Part shown: in pieces, positions 1-8,396 of the stretch
Layout of the letters: each line of letters starts with the position of its first letter
Position numbering within the stretch: the first letter of the stretch is position 1
Assembly (NCBI GenBank): GCA_002305915.1
Contig: DBRJ01000004.1
Location: forward strand, 30,742-94,741
Direction: 5' to 3'
Length of the DNA: 64,000 nucleotides
Source: Pelotomaculum sp. UBA1371
GTDB lineage: Bacteria > Bacillota > Desulfotomaculia > Desulfotomaculales > Pelotomaculaceae
The notes under the pieces: generated by a model
The model's input: only the letters and a program-made list of their open reading frames with translations
The model's database searches: none
What the model was told of the DNA's origin: nothing
Program-made: the position numbers and the translations under genes

Positions 1-248
1 CGCCGCCGGCCGATTCCCAAAACAGTACCGGAAGTCCGGCGGGACAGGATGAAACAAAGACTGCCGGCCTGCCCCATCCCAATACCATTACTTTAAAGGG
101 CTATTCCCTGACGGTCTCCTCTGTTGGCGTGTTCGTAATGAATTTAAACTATCTTCCCTATTTTGAGGAAGTAAAACTGAACAGGATCAGCCTCGATGAA
201 CAGGGGTATCGTTTTGAGATCACTACTATCCTGAAGGATGAGGTCTAA
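1..248 (+). CDS. pilN: PilN-like type IV pilus assembly protein, C-terminal part
   Basis: This is the 3' end of a gene that begins before the window; its codons run from base 3 to a TAA at 246-248. The visible 81 residues hold a Pro/Ser/Gly-rich linker followed by a compact segment (ITLKGYSLTVSSVGVF ... LNRISLDEQGYRFEITT). That pattern resembles the periplasmic C-terminal domain of PilN/GspL-type proteins, the bitopic subunit that pairs with PilO in the inner-membrane alignment complex of type IV pili. The stop abuts the ATG of the next gene with no spacer, so the two are translationally coupled. The identification leans on the PilO-like neighbour and on the family pattern, because the diagnostic N-terminus is outside the window. 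Confidence 0.6.
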   Translation, partial: PPADSQNSTGSPAGQDETKTAGLPHPNTITLKGYSLTVSSVGVFVMNLNYLPYFEEVKLNRISLDEQGYRFEITTILKDEV

Positions 249-1121
249 ATGTGGAACCGGCTGAGCAAAAGAGAAAAATTTCTCCTATTCGGGCTTCTGG
301 GAACAGCCGTTTTCTTTTGTTTTTATTATTACATCTTCAATCCCCAGCTCAAGGCTTACAATCAGGTAAAAACGGAACTGGACGAACAGCGGACCAAACT
401 GTTCCGGGCCCAGAACACGGCAGCCTCCCTCACCACAGAAACAGCTCAACTGGAAAAAGTAAAAGCCGAGTATGCAGAAAAGGGCAAGTTGTTTGCAACC
501 GAGATGAGAGACGGCTCCGACATCATCCTTTTGGGTTTAAAATCACTCTCCGACAAAGTTGTCATTATTGAAATTGTACCGGCCGCAGTCAAGGAGAATG
601 CCTATTCCCTGGAACTCCCCCTTAATCTCGTTGCAGAAGGTGATTACCTCAACATCCTGGCCTTTTGTAATGAGCTGGAAAAAATATTAAAAGGGATCAG
701 CGATTTGAACCTGGCTGAGATCCGGAGCATGAGAATTGAGAAAATAAACCCGGAGAACCAGGCTGTCGCTTCCGGAATGGTCAAGGCAAGTGTGGAATTC
801 GTGATCTATTCCTCGAAGGAACCCCAGGCCCGCCTGCAACTGGATTCCATCAACAGGTGGCTTACAGGCCGGTATAACATCTTCCGGGAGGCAGGTCCAT
901 TTGCACCTGTCCAGGAATTGGAAAAACATCTTCACGTTTCACCGGGAAACAGTGACACCCAGGGTAATACAGACGAAGTTACAGCGGGAAACGGCAGCCA
1001 GCTACCCGGAGCAGGTAACAATAGTAACTCACCACAGGAAAATAACGGCACACCGGAATCCGGCAATCAGGGTCAAACCAGGCCGGTTCAACCTGAGCCG
1101 GAATATATCCTTAAAAAATAA
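249..1121 (+). CDS. pilO: PilO-like type IV pilus inner-membrane protein
   Basis: 290 residues. A short charged N-terminus (MWNRLSKREKF) leads into one membrane helix (about residues 11-30), then a coiled-coil-like stretch (about 33-80, rich in E/K/Q) and a ferredoxin-like periplasmic domain up to about residue 200. The last 60 residues are a low-complexity Asn/Gly/Gln/Pro tail. This bitopic layout is that of PilO, which dimerises with PilN between the pilus motor and the outer pilus parts. The ATG follows the pilN stop directly, and GGATGAGG just upstream acts as ribosome binding site. The disordered C-terminal tail is longer than in typical PilO proteins. It is probably the last gene of the pilus operon, because an unrelated peptidase gene follows after 85 bases. 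Confidence 0.75.
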   Translation: MWNRLSKREKFLLFGLLGTAVFFCFYYYIFNPQLKAYNQVKTELDEQRTKLFRAQNTAASLTTETAQLEKVKAEYAEKGKLFATEMRDGSDIILLGLKSLSDKVVIIEIVPAAVKENAYSLELPLNLVAEGDYLNILAFCNELEKILKGISDLNLAEIRSMRIEKINPENQAVASGMVKASVEFVIYSSKEPQARLQLDSINRWLTGRYNIFREAGPFAPVQELEKHLHVSPGNSDTQGNTDEVTAGNGSQLPGAGNNSNSPQENNGTPESGNQGQTRPVQPEPEYILKK

Positions 1122-1206
1122 ATTACGTTAAAAGATAACAAAATCAAATTATCAAGCCGGTATCAAAAATAGCCGGATGCAAATAATAACTTTGAGGTGT
1201 GGGGTT

Positions 1207-2625
1207 TTGGTGGATAAACAATTGTTAAAAGAAGTGCTGGACACAGCAGCGGCCAACGGCTGTGATTTTTCGGATATTTTTATTGAAAACAGACAGACCA
1301 CCGGTATTCGCTGTGAAGCGGGAAAAGTTGAAAAAATACAAACCGGCGTGGAGATGGGAGCAGGTCTGCGGGTCATCTGCGGAGATTCCACAGCCTACGC
1401 CTATACGAACGATCTTTCCCGGGAGGGCCTCACCGGGGCGGCTAAAATTGTCAGCCATGCCGCAGCTTGCGGAAAAAAAGGCATCAATCTGGATTTTACC
1501 AGGGTGAAGCCCCTGGTTGACTTTGTTTTTAAGGAACGCCCGGAGGACGTACCTACCGAACGAAAGGTCGCGCTGGTAGAAGCCTCCGATCGCGCGGCCA
1601 GAACGGAGGGCGGAGACCTGATTAAACAGGTTATCGTGGGGTACGGCGACGTGGTGCAAAAGGTTGTTATCGCCAACAGCGCCGGGGATTACGTGGAAGA
1701 CGAGCGCATCCGCACCCGGCTTGTGGTTCAGGCGGTAGCGGCTTCGGGATCCGTTATTCAGACCGGCAATGAGGCAGTGGGCGGGCTCTGTGGTTTTGAG
1801 CTTTTTGCCGGCTGCCCCCCCGAACAGGTGGCTGCGGCAGCAGCCAGGCGTGCTGTGCAGATGCTGGAGGCGCAACCGGCTCCGGCAGGGAAAATGCCTG
1901 TGGTTATGGCCGGGGAAGCCGGTGGAACCATGGTTCACGAGGCCTGCGGCCACGGTCTGGAAGCCGATCTGGTCCAGAAGGGTACTTCGGTTTACGCCGG
2001 AAAAAGGGACCAGGTTGTAGCAGCGAAAGAAGTCAGTGTTGTCGACGATGCAACCATTGAACAACGTTACGGCTCCTATCGCTATGACGACGAAGGGGTA
2101 CCCTCCCGGAAGGTTAAACTGATTGACAAAGGTGTGCTGAATGACTTTTTATATGACCGCCTGTCCGCCTCCAGGGAAGGCAAACCCTCCAACGGCCACG
2201 GGCGAAGGGAGTCTTACCAGCACAAGCCTATTCCAAGAATGGGAAACACATATATAGCGCCGGGCAAAACCAATCCGGAGCAAATCATCCGGGAGACTAA
2301 AAACGGGCTTCTGGTAAAAAAAATGGGTGGAGGCCAGGTCAACACAACCACCGGGGATTTTGTTTTTGACGTGGCGGAGGGCTACCTGATCAAGGACGGC
2401 CAAATCGGTCCCATGGTGAGGGGCGCAACCCTGACGGGAAATGGGCCCGAGGTTTTGCGGATAGTGGAAATGGTAGGAAGCGACCTGGGTTACACCATCG
2501 GCACCTGCGGTAAAGACGGTCAGGGTGTTCCTGTAAGCGACGCCCAGCCGACTCTGGCCATCAAGGAAATCATTGTCGGCGGTACCACCCGGGGCAGGCC
2601 TGAGGGACAGATCAGGCGCATCTAG
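1207..2625 (+). CDS. tldD: TldD family metalloprotease subunit
   Basis: About 472 residues, the full family length. The diagnostic zinc-binding helix HEACGHGLEADL (HExxGHxxE type) lies near residue 240, as in TldD, the catalytic subunit of the TldD/TldE protease. That enzyme unfolds and degrades small peptides and matures some ribosomally made peptides. The C-terminal part (GNTYIAPG, GGGQVNTTTGDF, VRGATLTGNGPEVL) also fits TldD. I chose TTG at 1207 (or GTG at 1210) because GAGGTG at 1194-1199 is correctly spaced from them; the ATG at 1177 has no ribosome binding site. Its likely partner, the PmbA/TldE protein, is encoded at 3563-4909 on the same strand. Confidence 0.9.
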   Translation: MVDKQLLKEVLDTAAANGCDFSDIFIENRQTTGIRCEAGKVEKIQTGVEMGAGLRVICGDSTAYAYTNDLSREGLTGAAKIVSHAAACGKKGINLDFTRVKPLVDFVFKERPEDVPTERKVALVEASDRAARTEGGDLIKQVIVGYGDVVQKVVIANSAGDYVEDERIRTRLVVQAVAASGSVIQTGNEAVGGLCGFELFAGCPPEQVAAAAARRAVQMLEAQPAPAGKMPVVMAGEAGGTMVHEACGHGLEADLVQKGTSVYAGKRDQVVAAKEVSVVDDATIEQRYGSYRYDDEGVPSRKVKLIDKGVLNDFLYDRLSASREGKPSNGHGRRESYQHKPIPRMGNTYIAPGKTNPEQIIRETKNGLLVKKMGGGQVNTTTGDFVFDVAEGYLIKDGQIGPMVRGATLTGNGPEVLRIVEMVGSDLGYTIGTCGKDGQGVPVSDAQPTLAIKEIIVGGTTRGRPEGQIRRI

Positions 2626-2687
2626 ACCATTTGGTTTTACGAATTATCCGGCTGCGAGAGGGTATAATAGAGCCGGGAGGTGCAGCC

Positions 2688-2948
2688 ATGGGAATGGAAA
2701 TTGACACGGGCTGGCATGATTGGAAGAAAACCCTCGGCAGGGCTGTTAATACAGCCGAATTTATAGGCATGCCGGATGAATTGATCAACAAGATGGCCTA
2801 CCAGGTTGGTGAGTTTTTGGCGGGCAACTTTGAGCCGGGCAACAGAGAGCAGCGATTATTGAAAGAATTATGGGAAGTTGGCTCGGAAGACGAGAAGCGG
2901 GTCCTGGCTAAGATGATCGCCAGATTGGTTGACCGGGACGTTCATTAA
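2688..2948 (+). CDS. DUF3243 family protein (YmfJ-like)
   Basis: 86 residues from the ATG at 2688, which is preceded by GGGAGGTG. The sequence WHDWKKTLGRAVNTAEFIGM near the N-terminus and the later ERLLKELWEVG-like segment (here QRLLKELWEVGSEDEKRVL) match the small helical DUF3243 family, found across spore-forming Firmicutes as B. subtilis YmfJ. Function is unknown. The gene has a TATAAT-like hexamer at 2663-2668 but no clear -35, so it may have its own promoter or be read from tldD. A hairpin terminator follows at once. Confidence 0.8.
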   Translation: MGMEIDTGWHDWKKTLGRAVNTAEFIGMPDELINKMAYQVGEFLAGNFEPGNREQRLLKELWEVGSEDEKRVLAKMIARLVDRDVH

Positions 2949-2950
2949 AG

Positions 2951-2981
2951 GAAGCTGCCCTGCGGCGCTTCTTTTATTTTT
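2951..2981 (+). terminator. Rho-independent terminator after DUF3243 gene
   Basis: GAAGC (2951-2955) pairs with GCTTC (2967-2971), with an inner GCC/GGC, followed by a T-rich run (2972-2980). It starts two bases after the stop codon. Confidence 0.7.
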
Positions 2982-3153
2982 ACATTAAACATGGTAACCG
3001 GTAAGTCAGTTAGTACCCTTAGATGGTGGTATATTGTGGTTTTATAACCGTTGGTTTTCATACACAACTCCAATTCTAAAGGCATATGTATAAAGTATAT
3101 TAAAAGAGCTGAGATTTATTGTGATTCGCACCGGTTTCACAGGGGGTACGGAG

Positions 3154-3366
3154 ATGAAAATCGGGGATATCGTTACCAGGAAGATTTACGGAGAGGACAT
3201 GCAGTTTTGCATTATTGGTTTTTATACAAACCAGGCTACAGGTGAAAGGGTGGCCATCCTGGCCCTCCTGGACCCCAGCCTCATAGTGGAAGCAGCGGTA
3301 CAGGATCTTGCCCCCATTTCGGCAAGACACCTTTTTGCCCTGACCACGCCAGTGTTTGTTCACTAA
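3154..3366 (+). CDS. Small protein resembling the N-terminal domain of YabG
   Basis: 70 residues from the ATG at 3154, preceded by GGGGGTACGGAG. MKIGDIVTRKIYGEDMQFCI and the following hydrophobic/ILALLDP segment resemble the first 60-70 residues of YabG (B. subtilis starts with a similar IGDMVARKSY segment), the spore coat protease. Full YabG is about 290 residues, and here the reading frame stops after the presumed SH3-like N-terminal domain and is followed by a terminator. No catalytic YabG domain lies downstream in any frame, so this is either a stand-alone domain or a truncated relic. The resemblance is from memory of the family and has not been computed. Confidence 0.6.
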   Translation: MKIGDIVTRKIYGEDMQFCIIGFYTNQATGERVAILALLDPSLIVEAAVQDLAPISARHLFALTTPVFVH

Positions 3367-3391
3367 ACTGCCAATGGGGCAGTTTTTTTTT
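3365..3391 (+). terminator. Rho-independent terminator after YabG-like gene
   Basis: AAACTGCC (3365-3372) pairs perfectly with GGCAGTTT (3378-3385), followed by a run of T to 3391. The stem begins inside the stop codon. Confidence 0.9.
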
Positions 3392-3562
3392 ACAAAATCA
3401 TAGTTAAGCCGGCAAAACTATTTCAAATATAAAGGAATATTTTGACTGATATTGAATTATACTTATGCAGCTTATAGTAAAAGCTAAAAAAATGAATAAT
3501 AAACATAACCAGCTTAACGGCACTTTTTTGGCCTGACGGGAACAGGGAAGGGAGCTGAATCT

Positions 3563-4909
3563 GTGGAAAATGAAGCATTTTTGGGCACTGCTGAAGCGGC
3601 CATTACCAGCGCAATCAGGATGGGCGCCCATTTAGCCGAAGCTTATATCTGCAATTCCAAAGAACTTAAGATCGAAGTAAGGGAAGGCCGCGTTGAGACC
3701 ATGAAGCTTGCCGGGAACCGCGGCATGGGCCTGCGGGTAGTGCGTGACAGCCGTACCGGTTTTTCCTTCAGCACGGATTTGAGCCCTGCCGGAGTTAAGG
3801 AAGCCGCAGCACAGGCTATTGCAAATTGCGGGTTAACTGCCGAAGACCCGTTTTTGCAGCTTCCCTCACCAGGTGTTTTTTACCCGGAGTTGGATATTTA
3901 CGACCCGGCGATCAGGGAAACCACAGTCGAAGAAAAAATTGACCTGGCCAAATCCATGGAAGAAGCAGCCAGGTCCTTCGACCCCAGGGTAAAAATAATC
4001 GAAAGCTCTACTTACCTGGACGGGGAAGAGGAAGTCATTATTGCCAATAACCTGGGCTTGAAACTCTCTTATAAAGGGGCCTACTGCGGAATTTACCTGG
4101 CCCTGACTGCGGGCGAAGGAGACGACAGTCAGACCGGATTTGACCTTGATTTCAATTTGAAATACCATTCCTTAAAACCGGAAGAAGTGGGCCGTAAAGC
4201 TGCCGGGCAGGCTGTCCGGATGCTCGGGGCCAGGCCGGTGACGACACGCAAAACTCCGGTTGTGCTGGATCCTTACGTGGCGGCAGGGTTTCTCGACCTG
4301 ATCAGCACGGCCCTTACTTCAGAAGCAGTTCAAAAAGGCCGCTCCCTTTTTGCAGGAAAAAAAGATACAGAGGTTGCCTCCGGTAAAATAACGGTTATTG
4401 ACGACGGAACCCTGCCCGGGGGGATCGCCTCAGCCCCCTTTGACGGTGAGGGTGTGGCCACCTCCCGTACCGTCCTCATTGAAGATGGAGTGCTTAAAGG
4501 GTATCTGTACAATACCTACACGGCGGCTAAAGACGGCGTTTGTTCCACAGGTAACGGCGTCCGCAATTCATTTAAGGGAACACCTGAAGTGGGCGTTACA
4601 AATATTTTTATTAAACCCGGCTCAGTTCCGGCGGAACAGCTGTTCTCGGAACTGGAAAAGGGCATCTACATCACTGAAGTTATGGGGATGCACACGGCAA
4701 ACCCCATTTCCGGGGATTTTTCAGTGGGCGTGTCCGGCCTGTTAATTGAAAAGGGCCAGTTGACCAGGCCTGTACGGGGAATGGCCCTGGGCGGAAATAT
4801 TATGGATCTATTGGCGGGGGTGAATGCTGTGGGAAACGATCTGAAGTTTTTCGGGAGCAGGGGGTCACCCACCTTGAGGATATCTGAAATGACGCTTAGT
4901 GGACAATAA
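3563..4909 (+). CDS. pmbA: PmbA/TldE family protein (TldD partner)
   Basis: 448 residues from a GTG at 3563, with AGGGAAGGGAG upstream. The family fold is clear (early LAGNRGMGLRVVRDSRTGFS; late ANPISGDFSVGVSGLLIEKG and RGMALGGNIMDLL). The HExxxH zinc motif of TldD is absent, and YVAAGFLDLISTAL stands at the equivalent position. That is the difference between PmbA/TldE (non-catalytic, substrate-guiding) and TldD. With the tldD gene 1 kb upstream it should form the TldD/TldE heterodimer. The last codons and the stop lie inside a long palindrome at 4899-4937. A TTGACT at 3442-3447 may be part of a promoter, but I find no matching -10. Confidence 0.88.
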   Translation: MENEAFLGTAEAAITSAIRMGAHLAEAYICNSKELKIEVREGRVETMKLAGNRGMGLRVVRDSRTGFSFSTDLSPAGVKEAAAQAIANCGLTAEDPFLQLPSPGVFYPELDIYDPAIRETTVEEKIDLAKSMEEAARSFDPRVKIIESSTYLDGEEEVIIANNLGLKLSYKGAYCGIYLALTAGEGDDSQTGFDLDFNLKYHSLKPEEVGRKAAGQAVRMLGARPVTTRKTPVVLDPYVAAGFLDLISTALTSEAVQKGRSLFAGKKDTEVASGKITVIDDGTLPGGIASAPFDGEGVATSRTVLIEDGVLKGYLYNTYTAAKDGVCSTGNGVRNSFKGTPEVGVTNIFIKPGSVPAEQLFSELEKGIYITEVMGMHTANPISGDFSVGVSGLLIEKGQLTRPVRGMALGGNIMDLLAGVNAVGNDLKFFGSRGSPTLRISEMTLSGQ

Positions 4910-4937
4910 GCAATAAAGTTTATTGCTTATTGTCCAC
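4899..4937. repeat. 39-bp near-perfect palindrome across the pmbA stop codon
   Basis: A 19-base arm (4899-4917) is followed by one base and then its exact reverse complement (4919-4937). The arm is AT-rich in the middle (ACAATAAGCAATAAA). The last three pmbA codons and the TAA at 4907-4909 lie in the left arm. No T-run follows, so it is not a standard intrinsic terminator. It could act as an mRNA-end hairpin. Confidence 0.85.
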
Positions 4938-5006
4938 CCTGGTAATATATGGAGACAGTGAAAACTTTGATTGTCTAAAATAAAGTTTAATGCTCTTTGT
5001 TCTTTC

Positions 5007-5035
5007 TGGCGACTGTGAGCAAATTATGGTAAAAT
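5007..5035 (+). promoter_or_regulatory. Candidate extended -10 promoter for aroQ-pepP-efp
   Basis: TGGTAAAAT (5027-5035) is an extended -10 element, with a weak -35 (TGGCGA, 5007-5012) 17 bases upstream. It lies about 40 bases before the aroQ start. Confidence 0.4.
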
Positions 5036-5077
5036 GTCACCAGCGCGGGCGGGGTGCGTTTTAAGAGGTGCTATTAA

Positions 5078-5530
5078 TTGAAAATACTGGTACTGCACGG
5101 CCCCAATCTGAATTTTCTGGGCAGCCGGGAGCCTTCCCTTTATGGAGATTTGACCCTTGAACAGATCAACCGGAGTTTGGCGGATCTGGCAGCGGAACTT
5201 GGTGCTGCTGTCGAGTGCCGCCAGTCAAATTGCGAGGGACAGTTAATTGATCACCTGCAGGACGCCGCGCGGGAAATGAACGCCGTTGTTTTCAACCCCG
5301 GGGCTTACACCCATTACAGTTACGCCCTGCGTGACGCTGTAGCTGCCCTGGACATTCCGGTTATTGAAGTTCACCTTACCAACATCTACGCGCGGGAAGC
5401 TTTTCGCAGGTACTCGGTTATCGCCCCGGCAGCTGCCGGGCAAATCAGCGGACTTGGTCTTACCGGCTACCTACTGGCTTTGCGTGCTGCGGTTACGCTG
5501 GCAGGCGCCGGGAAGGAGCAGGGGAATTGA
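5078..5530 (+). CDS. aroQ: 3-dehydroquinate dehydratase, type II
   Basis: 150 residues, normal for the family. It converts 3-dehydroquinate to 3-dehydroshikimate in the shikimate pathway. Type II hallmarks are all present: [17 protein letters not shown] with the catalytic Tyr near residue 24, [25 protein letters not shown] and [14 protein letters not shown]. The TTG start at 5078 is preceded by AAGAGGTG. The 3' end overlaps the pepP start by four bases (TTGA), so the two are coupled. The aroQ-pepP-efp order is common in Firmicutes. Confidence 0.95.
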   Translation: MKILVLHGPNLNFLGSREPSLYGDLTLEQINRSLADLAAELGAAVECRQSNCEGQLIDHLQDAAREMNAVVFNPGAYTHYSYALRDAVAALDIPVIEVHLTNIYAREAFRRYSVIAPAAAGQISGLGLTGYLLALRAAVTLAGAGKEQGN

Positions 5531-6600
5531 AAGAAAGGATCGAAAAGCTGCGTGAACGTTTTGCTGGAGCAGGAGTGGAAGCGTTATATATCACGAACCC
5601 GGAAAACCGTTTTTACCTGAGCGGTTTCACCGGTACGGCCGGCAGCCTCCTGCTGGGCCTGAACAACAGCTATTTATTTACAGATTTTCGTTATACCGGA
5701 CAGGCAGCCCGGGAATGCCCCGATTATCAAGTCATAGAGACTTCCGGCGAGAGTTCAGAGGTTTTGCGGGAATATTTAACGGGCGAAGGAATTAGCCTGC
5801 TGGGCCTGGAAGGGGATTACCTGACCTACAACCAGTTTCAGACATTGAAGGAGAAACTCGGCGGGGTGGAATTAAAAACAGTTGACGGGCTGGTGGAAGA
5901 ACTCCGGGCGCGCAAGGACAAAGACGAGACAGCCTTTATTGAGGAGGCAGTGCGCCTTGCTGATGAGGCTTTCAAGGAGGTTCTTCCGCTCATCCGGCCC
6001 GGTGTGCCCGAGAGGGAAGTGGCCCTGCAGCTGGAATATTTCATGCGGCGGCTGGGCGCGGAGGGCGCCGCCTTTAAAACAATTGTCGCCTCGGGATACC
6101 GTTCCGCCCTGCCCCACGGAGTTGCCTCCTCCAGGATTATGGCCCCGGGTGACTTTGTCACACTGGACTTCGGGGCGGTCTACAACGGATACCACTCTGA
6201 TATCACCCGGACAGTGGTCCTGGGCAGGCCCGAAAAAAAGCAGGAGGAAATCTATCAGCTTGTCCTCGAAGCCCAGATGAGTGCCATAGAATCCCTGCGG
6301 GCCGGGATCAAGGCCTCGGATGTCGACGGCGCTGCCAGGAGAATTATTGAACAGGCGGGGTATGGAAAACAGTTCGGCCACGGCACAGGTCACGGAGTGG
6401 GTCTCAGCATCCACGAGAAACCCCGGCTGTCTGCCAAAGACCAGTCCCTTCTGGAGGAGGGGATGGTCGTTACAATCGAACCCGGAATCTATCTGCCCGG
6501 CTGGGGCGGAGTACGCATTGAGGATACGGTGCTTGTGCTGAACGGTGGCTGCAGGGTTCTGACCCGCACTCCCAAGGAAAATTTATTGTCATTATCATAA
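5527..6600 (+). CDS. pepP: Xaa-Pro aminopeptidase, M24 family
   Basis: 357 residues with an N-terminal creatinase-like domain (1-130) and a C-terminal pita-bread metallopeptidase domain. Metal ligands can be seen: the two Asp of [17 protein letters not shown], the His of [15 protein letters not shown], and the Glu of [17 protein letters not shown]. It removes N-terminal residues that precede proline. The TTG start overlaps the aroQ stop. It sits directly upstream of efp, a usual pairing, and is probably cytoplasmic. Confidence 0.93.
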   Translation: MKERIEKLRERFAGAGVEALYITNPENRFYLSGFTGTAGSLLLGLNNSYLFTDFRYTGQAARECPDYQVIETSGESSEVLREYLTGEGISLLGLEGDYLTYNQFQTLKEKLGGVELKTVDGLVEELRARKDKDETAFIEEAVRLADEAFKEVLPLIRPGVPEREVALQLEYFMRRLGAEGAAFKTIVASGYRSALPHGVASSRIMAPGDFVTLDFGAVYNGYHSDITRTVVLGRPEKKQEEIYQLVLEAQMSAIESLRAGIKASDVDGAARRIIEQAGYGKQFGHGTGHGVGLSIHEKPRLSAKDQSLLEEGMVVTIEPGIYLPGWGGVRIEDTVLVLNGGCRVLTRTPKENLLSLS

Positions 6601-6623
6601 ATTCTTAATGGAGGGGTTTGGCT

Positions 6624-7181
6624 TTGATTTCTACAAATGAATTTAAAACTGGCCTTACGATTGAGCTGGAGGGAGATGTCTACCAGGTTATCGAATTTCA
6701 ACATGTGAAACCCGGCAAAGGTTCGGCCTTTGTCAGATCCAAACTTAAAAACGTACGGACCGGGGGTATGATTGAAAAAACCTTTAACGCCGGAGAAAAA
6801 ATACCCAAGGCGAGAGTTGAAAGGCGCGAGGTACAGTACCTTTACAACGATGGCAAGGACTACAACTTTATGGATATGGAGACCTACGACCAGTTGGCCA
6901 TGACCGCTGAACAGCTGGGAGACACTGTGAAATACTTGAAGGAAAACATGAATATCCATATTCTAACTTTCCAGGGCAAGTCAATCGGAGTGGAGTTGCC
7001 CAATTTCGTCGAGCTGGAAGTTGTGGAAACGGCTCCGGGAATCAAAGGCGATACTGCTTCCGGCGGCTCCAAGCCTGCTGTTATGGAAACCGGCGCAGTG
7101 GTACAGGTGCCTTTTTTCATCAATGTAGGAGACCGGCTCCAGATTGACACCAGAACCGGTAATTATATTAAAAGGGCTTAA
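6624..7181 (+). CDS. efp: Elongation factor P
   Basis: 185 residues, the standard length. It binds the ribosome between the P and E sites and relieves stalling at polyproline. The N-terminal KOW-like domain carries [19 protein letters not shown], with the conserved loop lysine. The OB domains follow, ending in [12 protein letters not shown] place the start at TTG 6624 (MISTNEF, as in relatives) because GGAGGGG (6610-6616) is seven bases upstream; a TTG at 6618 is too close to it. Confidence 0.96.
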   Translation: MISTNEFKTGLTIELEGDVYQVIEFQHVKPGKGSAFVRSKLKNVRTGGMIEKTFNAGEKIPKARVERREVQYLYNDGKDYNFMDMETYDQLAMTAEQLGDTVKYLKENMNIHILTFQGKSIGVELPNFVELEVVETAPGIKGDTASGGSKPAVMETGAVVQVPFFINVGDRLQIDTRTGNYIKRA

Positions 7182-7210
7182 GAATACAAAAATAAAAAAT
7201 CATGTTTAAA

Positions 7211-7274
7211 ACCCCCTGCACAGAGACATACTAAGACAGCCAAATTTAGCCACGCGACTACTTTAACAGGGGGT
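7211..7274 (+). promoter_or_regulatory. Leader inverted repeat masking the SD of the next gene
   Basis: ACCCCCTG (7211-7218) is the exact complement of CAGGGGGT (7267-7274), and the right arm contains the Shine-Dalgarno of the gene at 7283. If transcribed together, the fold would hide the ribosome binding site. The 48-base loop makes this a possibility only. Confidence 0.4.
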
Positions 7275-7282
7275 GCTTCCAG

Positions 7283-7747
7283 ATGAACGATCTGAAGACC
7301 AGAGTGGCCTATCTTCAAGGACTATCCACAGGACTTGAGTTGGGTGAGAGCAAAGAAGGAAAGCTACTCCGGGGCATTATCGAAGTTCTGGATGAATTTG
7401 CGGACTCTGTAGGCGATCTCGCCGAGGGACAGGAACAGTTGGAAGATTATCTTGAGAGTATTGACGAAGACCTGTATCAACTTGAAGACGAGGTCTTTGA
7501 AAACGATGCGGAACACTGTATCTGCGGAGCGGATTATCTCGAGGTGGACTGCCCGAAATGCGGGGAAACTGTGTGCTTTGAATCAGACATTCTGCAAGAC
7601 GACGACATTGTGGAAGTGACCTGCCCCAATTGTGATGAAGTCGTTTTTGTGAATGATGACAATAGCTACCAGTCGGCGAATAGGCCGGAAATGCTTGCGG
7701 GAAAAGAAGATAATACCAGGCAGGAGTCCACGGAAGAGGATATTTAA
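7283..7747 (+). CDS. CD1247 N-terminal domain protein with zinc-ribbon-like C-terminus
   Basis: 154 residues. The first 70 form an acidic helical region (MNDLKTRVAYLQGLSTGLEL, then a coiled-coil-like QEQLEDYLESIDEDLYQLE). A segment with paired cysteines follows (CICG ... CPKCGETVCFE ... CPNCDEVVF), suggesting one or two zinc-binding knuckles. This layout matches the CD1247 N-terminal domain family conserved in Clostridia, often beside efp. The function is unknown. The start ATG has AGGGGGTG upstream. The C-terminal tail is polar and poorly conserved in appearance. A bidirectional terminator follows. Confidence 0.82.
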   Translation: MNDLKTRVAYLQGLSTGLELGESKEGKLLRGIIEVLDEFADSVGDLAEGQEQLEDYLESIDEDLYQLEDEVFENDAEHCICGADYLEVDCPKCGETVCFESDILQDDDIVEVTCPNCDEVVFVNDDNSYQSANRPEMLAGKEDNTRQESTEEDI

Positions 7748-7763
7748 AAGATTAAATATTTAA

Positions 7764-7800
7764 AAAGAGAGCGGCAGCTTCCTGGCCGCTTTCTTTTTTT
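7764..7800. terminator. Bidirectional terminator between convergent genes
   Basis: AGCGGC (7770-7775) pairs with GCCGCT (7785-7790), extended by AAAGAG/TTTCTT pairs, with T-runs on the right (7793-7800) and, on the opposite strand, on the left. It serves the plus-strand gene ending at 7747 and the minus-strand gene ending at 7821. Confidence 0.85.
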
Positions 7801-7820
7801 GTCTTTTGTTTTTAAACTTC

Positions 7821-8213
7821 TTATTTCTGTTTAATATTTGGGGACCGGTCTTCTGCCGGGTCTTTCTTTGCGGATTTCAAGAGAAACCTGCGAACTGCCG
7901 CCAGGATCTGGTCCTTTTTAAAGCTGAGCAGAAGCAAAATTAAAATTAAAAATAAAAGGTAAGGGTTCACAGGGGACTGTCTTTGGGCACTCCCACCACA
8001 GGGGTTTCCCCCGGAACCCGCCGGGCAATCCGGAGAATAAGCCGTGCCGCCGGGAAAAACAGGGATAAAGAGCGGGGTGTAACCCTTTTCCTGCATTTCA
8101 ACCAGGGCCTTCTCATTGAACCGGAAGGAACTGGCCCATTCAAAATAACATTTTTCTAATTCCGCCGGCAGCGGGAAAACAAATACCCCGGGCTCAGTGT
8201 TTTTTTCCGACAC
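7821..8213 (-). CDS. Hypothetical small membrane protein
   Basis: 130 residues from a GTG at 8213. I do not recognise the family. The first 55 residues look like a folded polar segment (LPAELEKCYFEWASSFRFNE, then GYTPLFIPVFPGG). A Gly/Cys/Ser-rich linker follows (about 60-80), then one membrane helix (LLFLILILLLLSF, about 85-100) and a basic tail. It is transcribed away from spoIIIAA and towards the bidirectional terminator at 7764-7800, which supports it being a real gene. Only a weak GGGATGTGAG stands upstream of the GTG. The position suggests a sporulation-related role, but that is inference. Confidence 0.55.
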   Translation of the reverse strand: MSEKNTEPGVFVFPLPAELEKCYFEWASSFRFNEKALVEMQEKGYTPLFIPVFPGGTAYSPDCPAGSGGNPCGGSAQRQSPVNPYLLFLILILLLLSFKKDQILAAVRRFLLKSAKKDPAEDRSPNIKQK

Positions 8214-8346
8214 AGGCCGCTCACATCCCAGTCTAAAATTATTAACTGCCCATTAACAAAATATACAGGGAGGGCCCCTTTTGTGACAGTGGAAAAAAGA
8301 GATTGACGCCGGAAGCACTCCATTTTACTGGAACTGCGATTCTCTG

Positions 8347-8374
8347 GTATATTTTACCGGCCCGGTCATATTTA
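8347..8374 (+). promoter_or_regulatory. Sigma-E-like promoter of the spoIIIA operon
   Basis: GTATATT (8347-8353) matches the sigma-E -35 consensus, and CATATTTA (8367-8374) starts with the CATA of the -10, with a 13-base spacer. The spoIIIA operon is sigma-E dependent in B. subtilis, and the element lies about 23 bases before the SpoIIIAA start. Confidence 0.6.
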
Positions 8375-8396
8375 TTAAGAGAAGGGAGGGACAAAC

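Noticed and set aside
1225..2064. 279-codon minus-strand frame over tldD
   Set aside because: A shadow frame of a conserved gene; the translation is rich in His, Arg and Cys and looks like nothing known.
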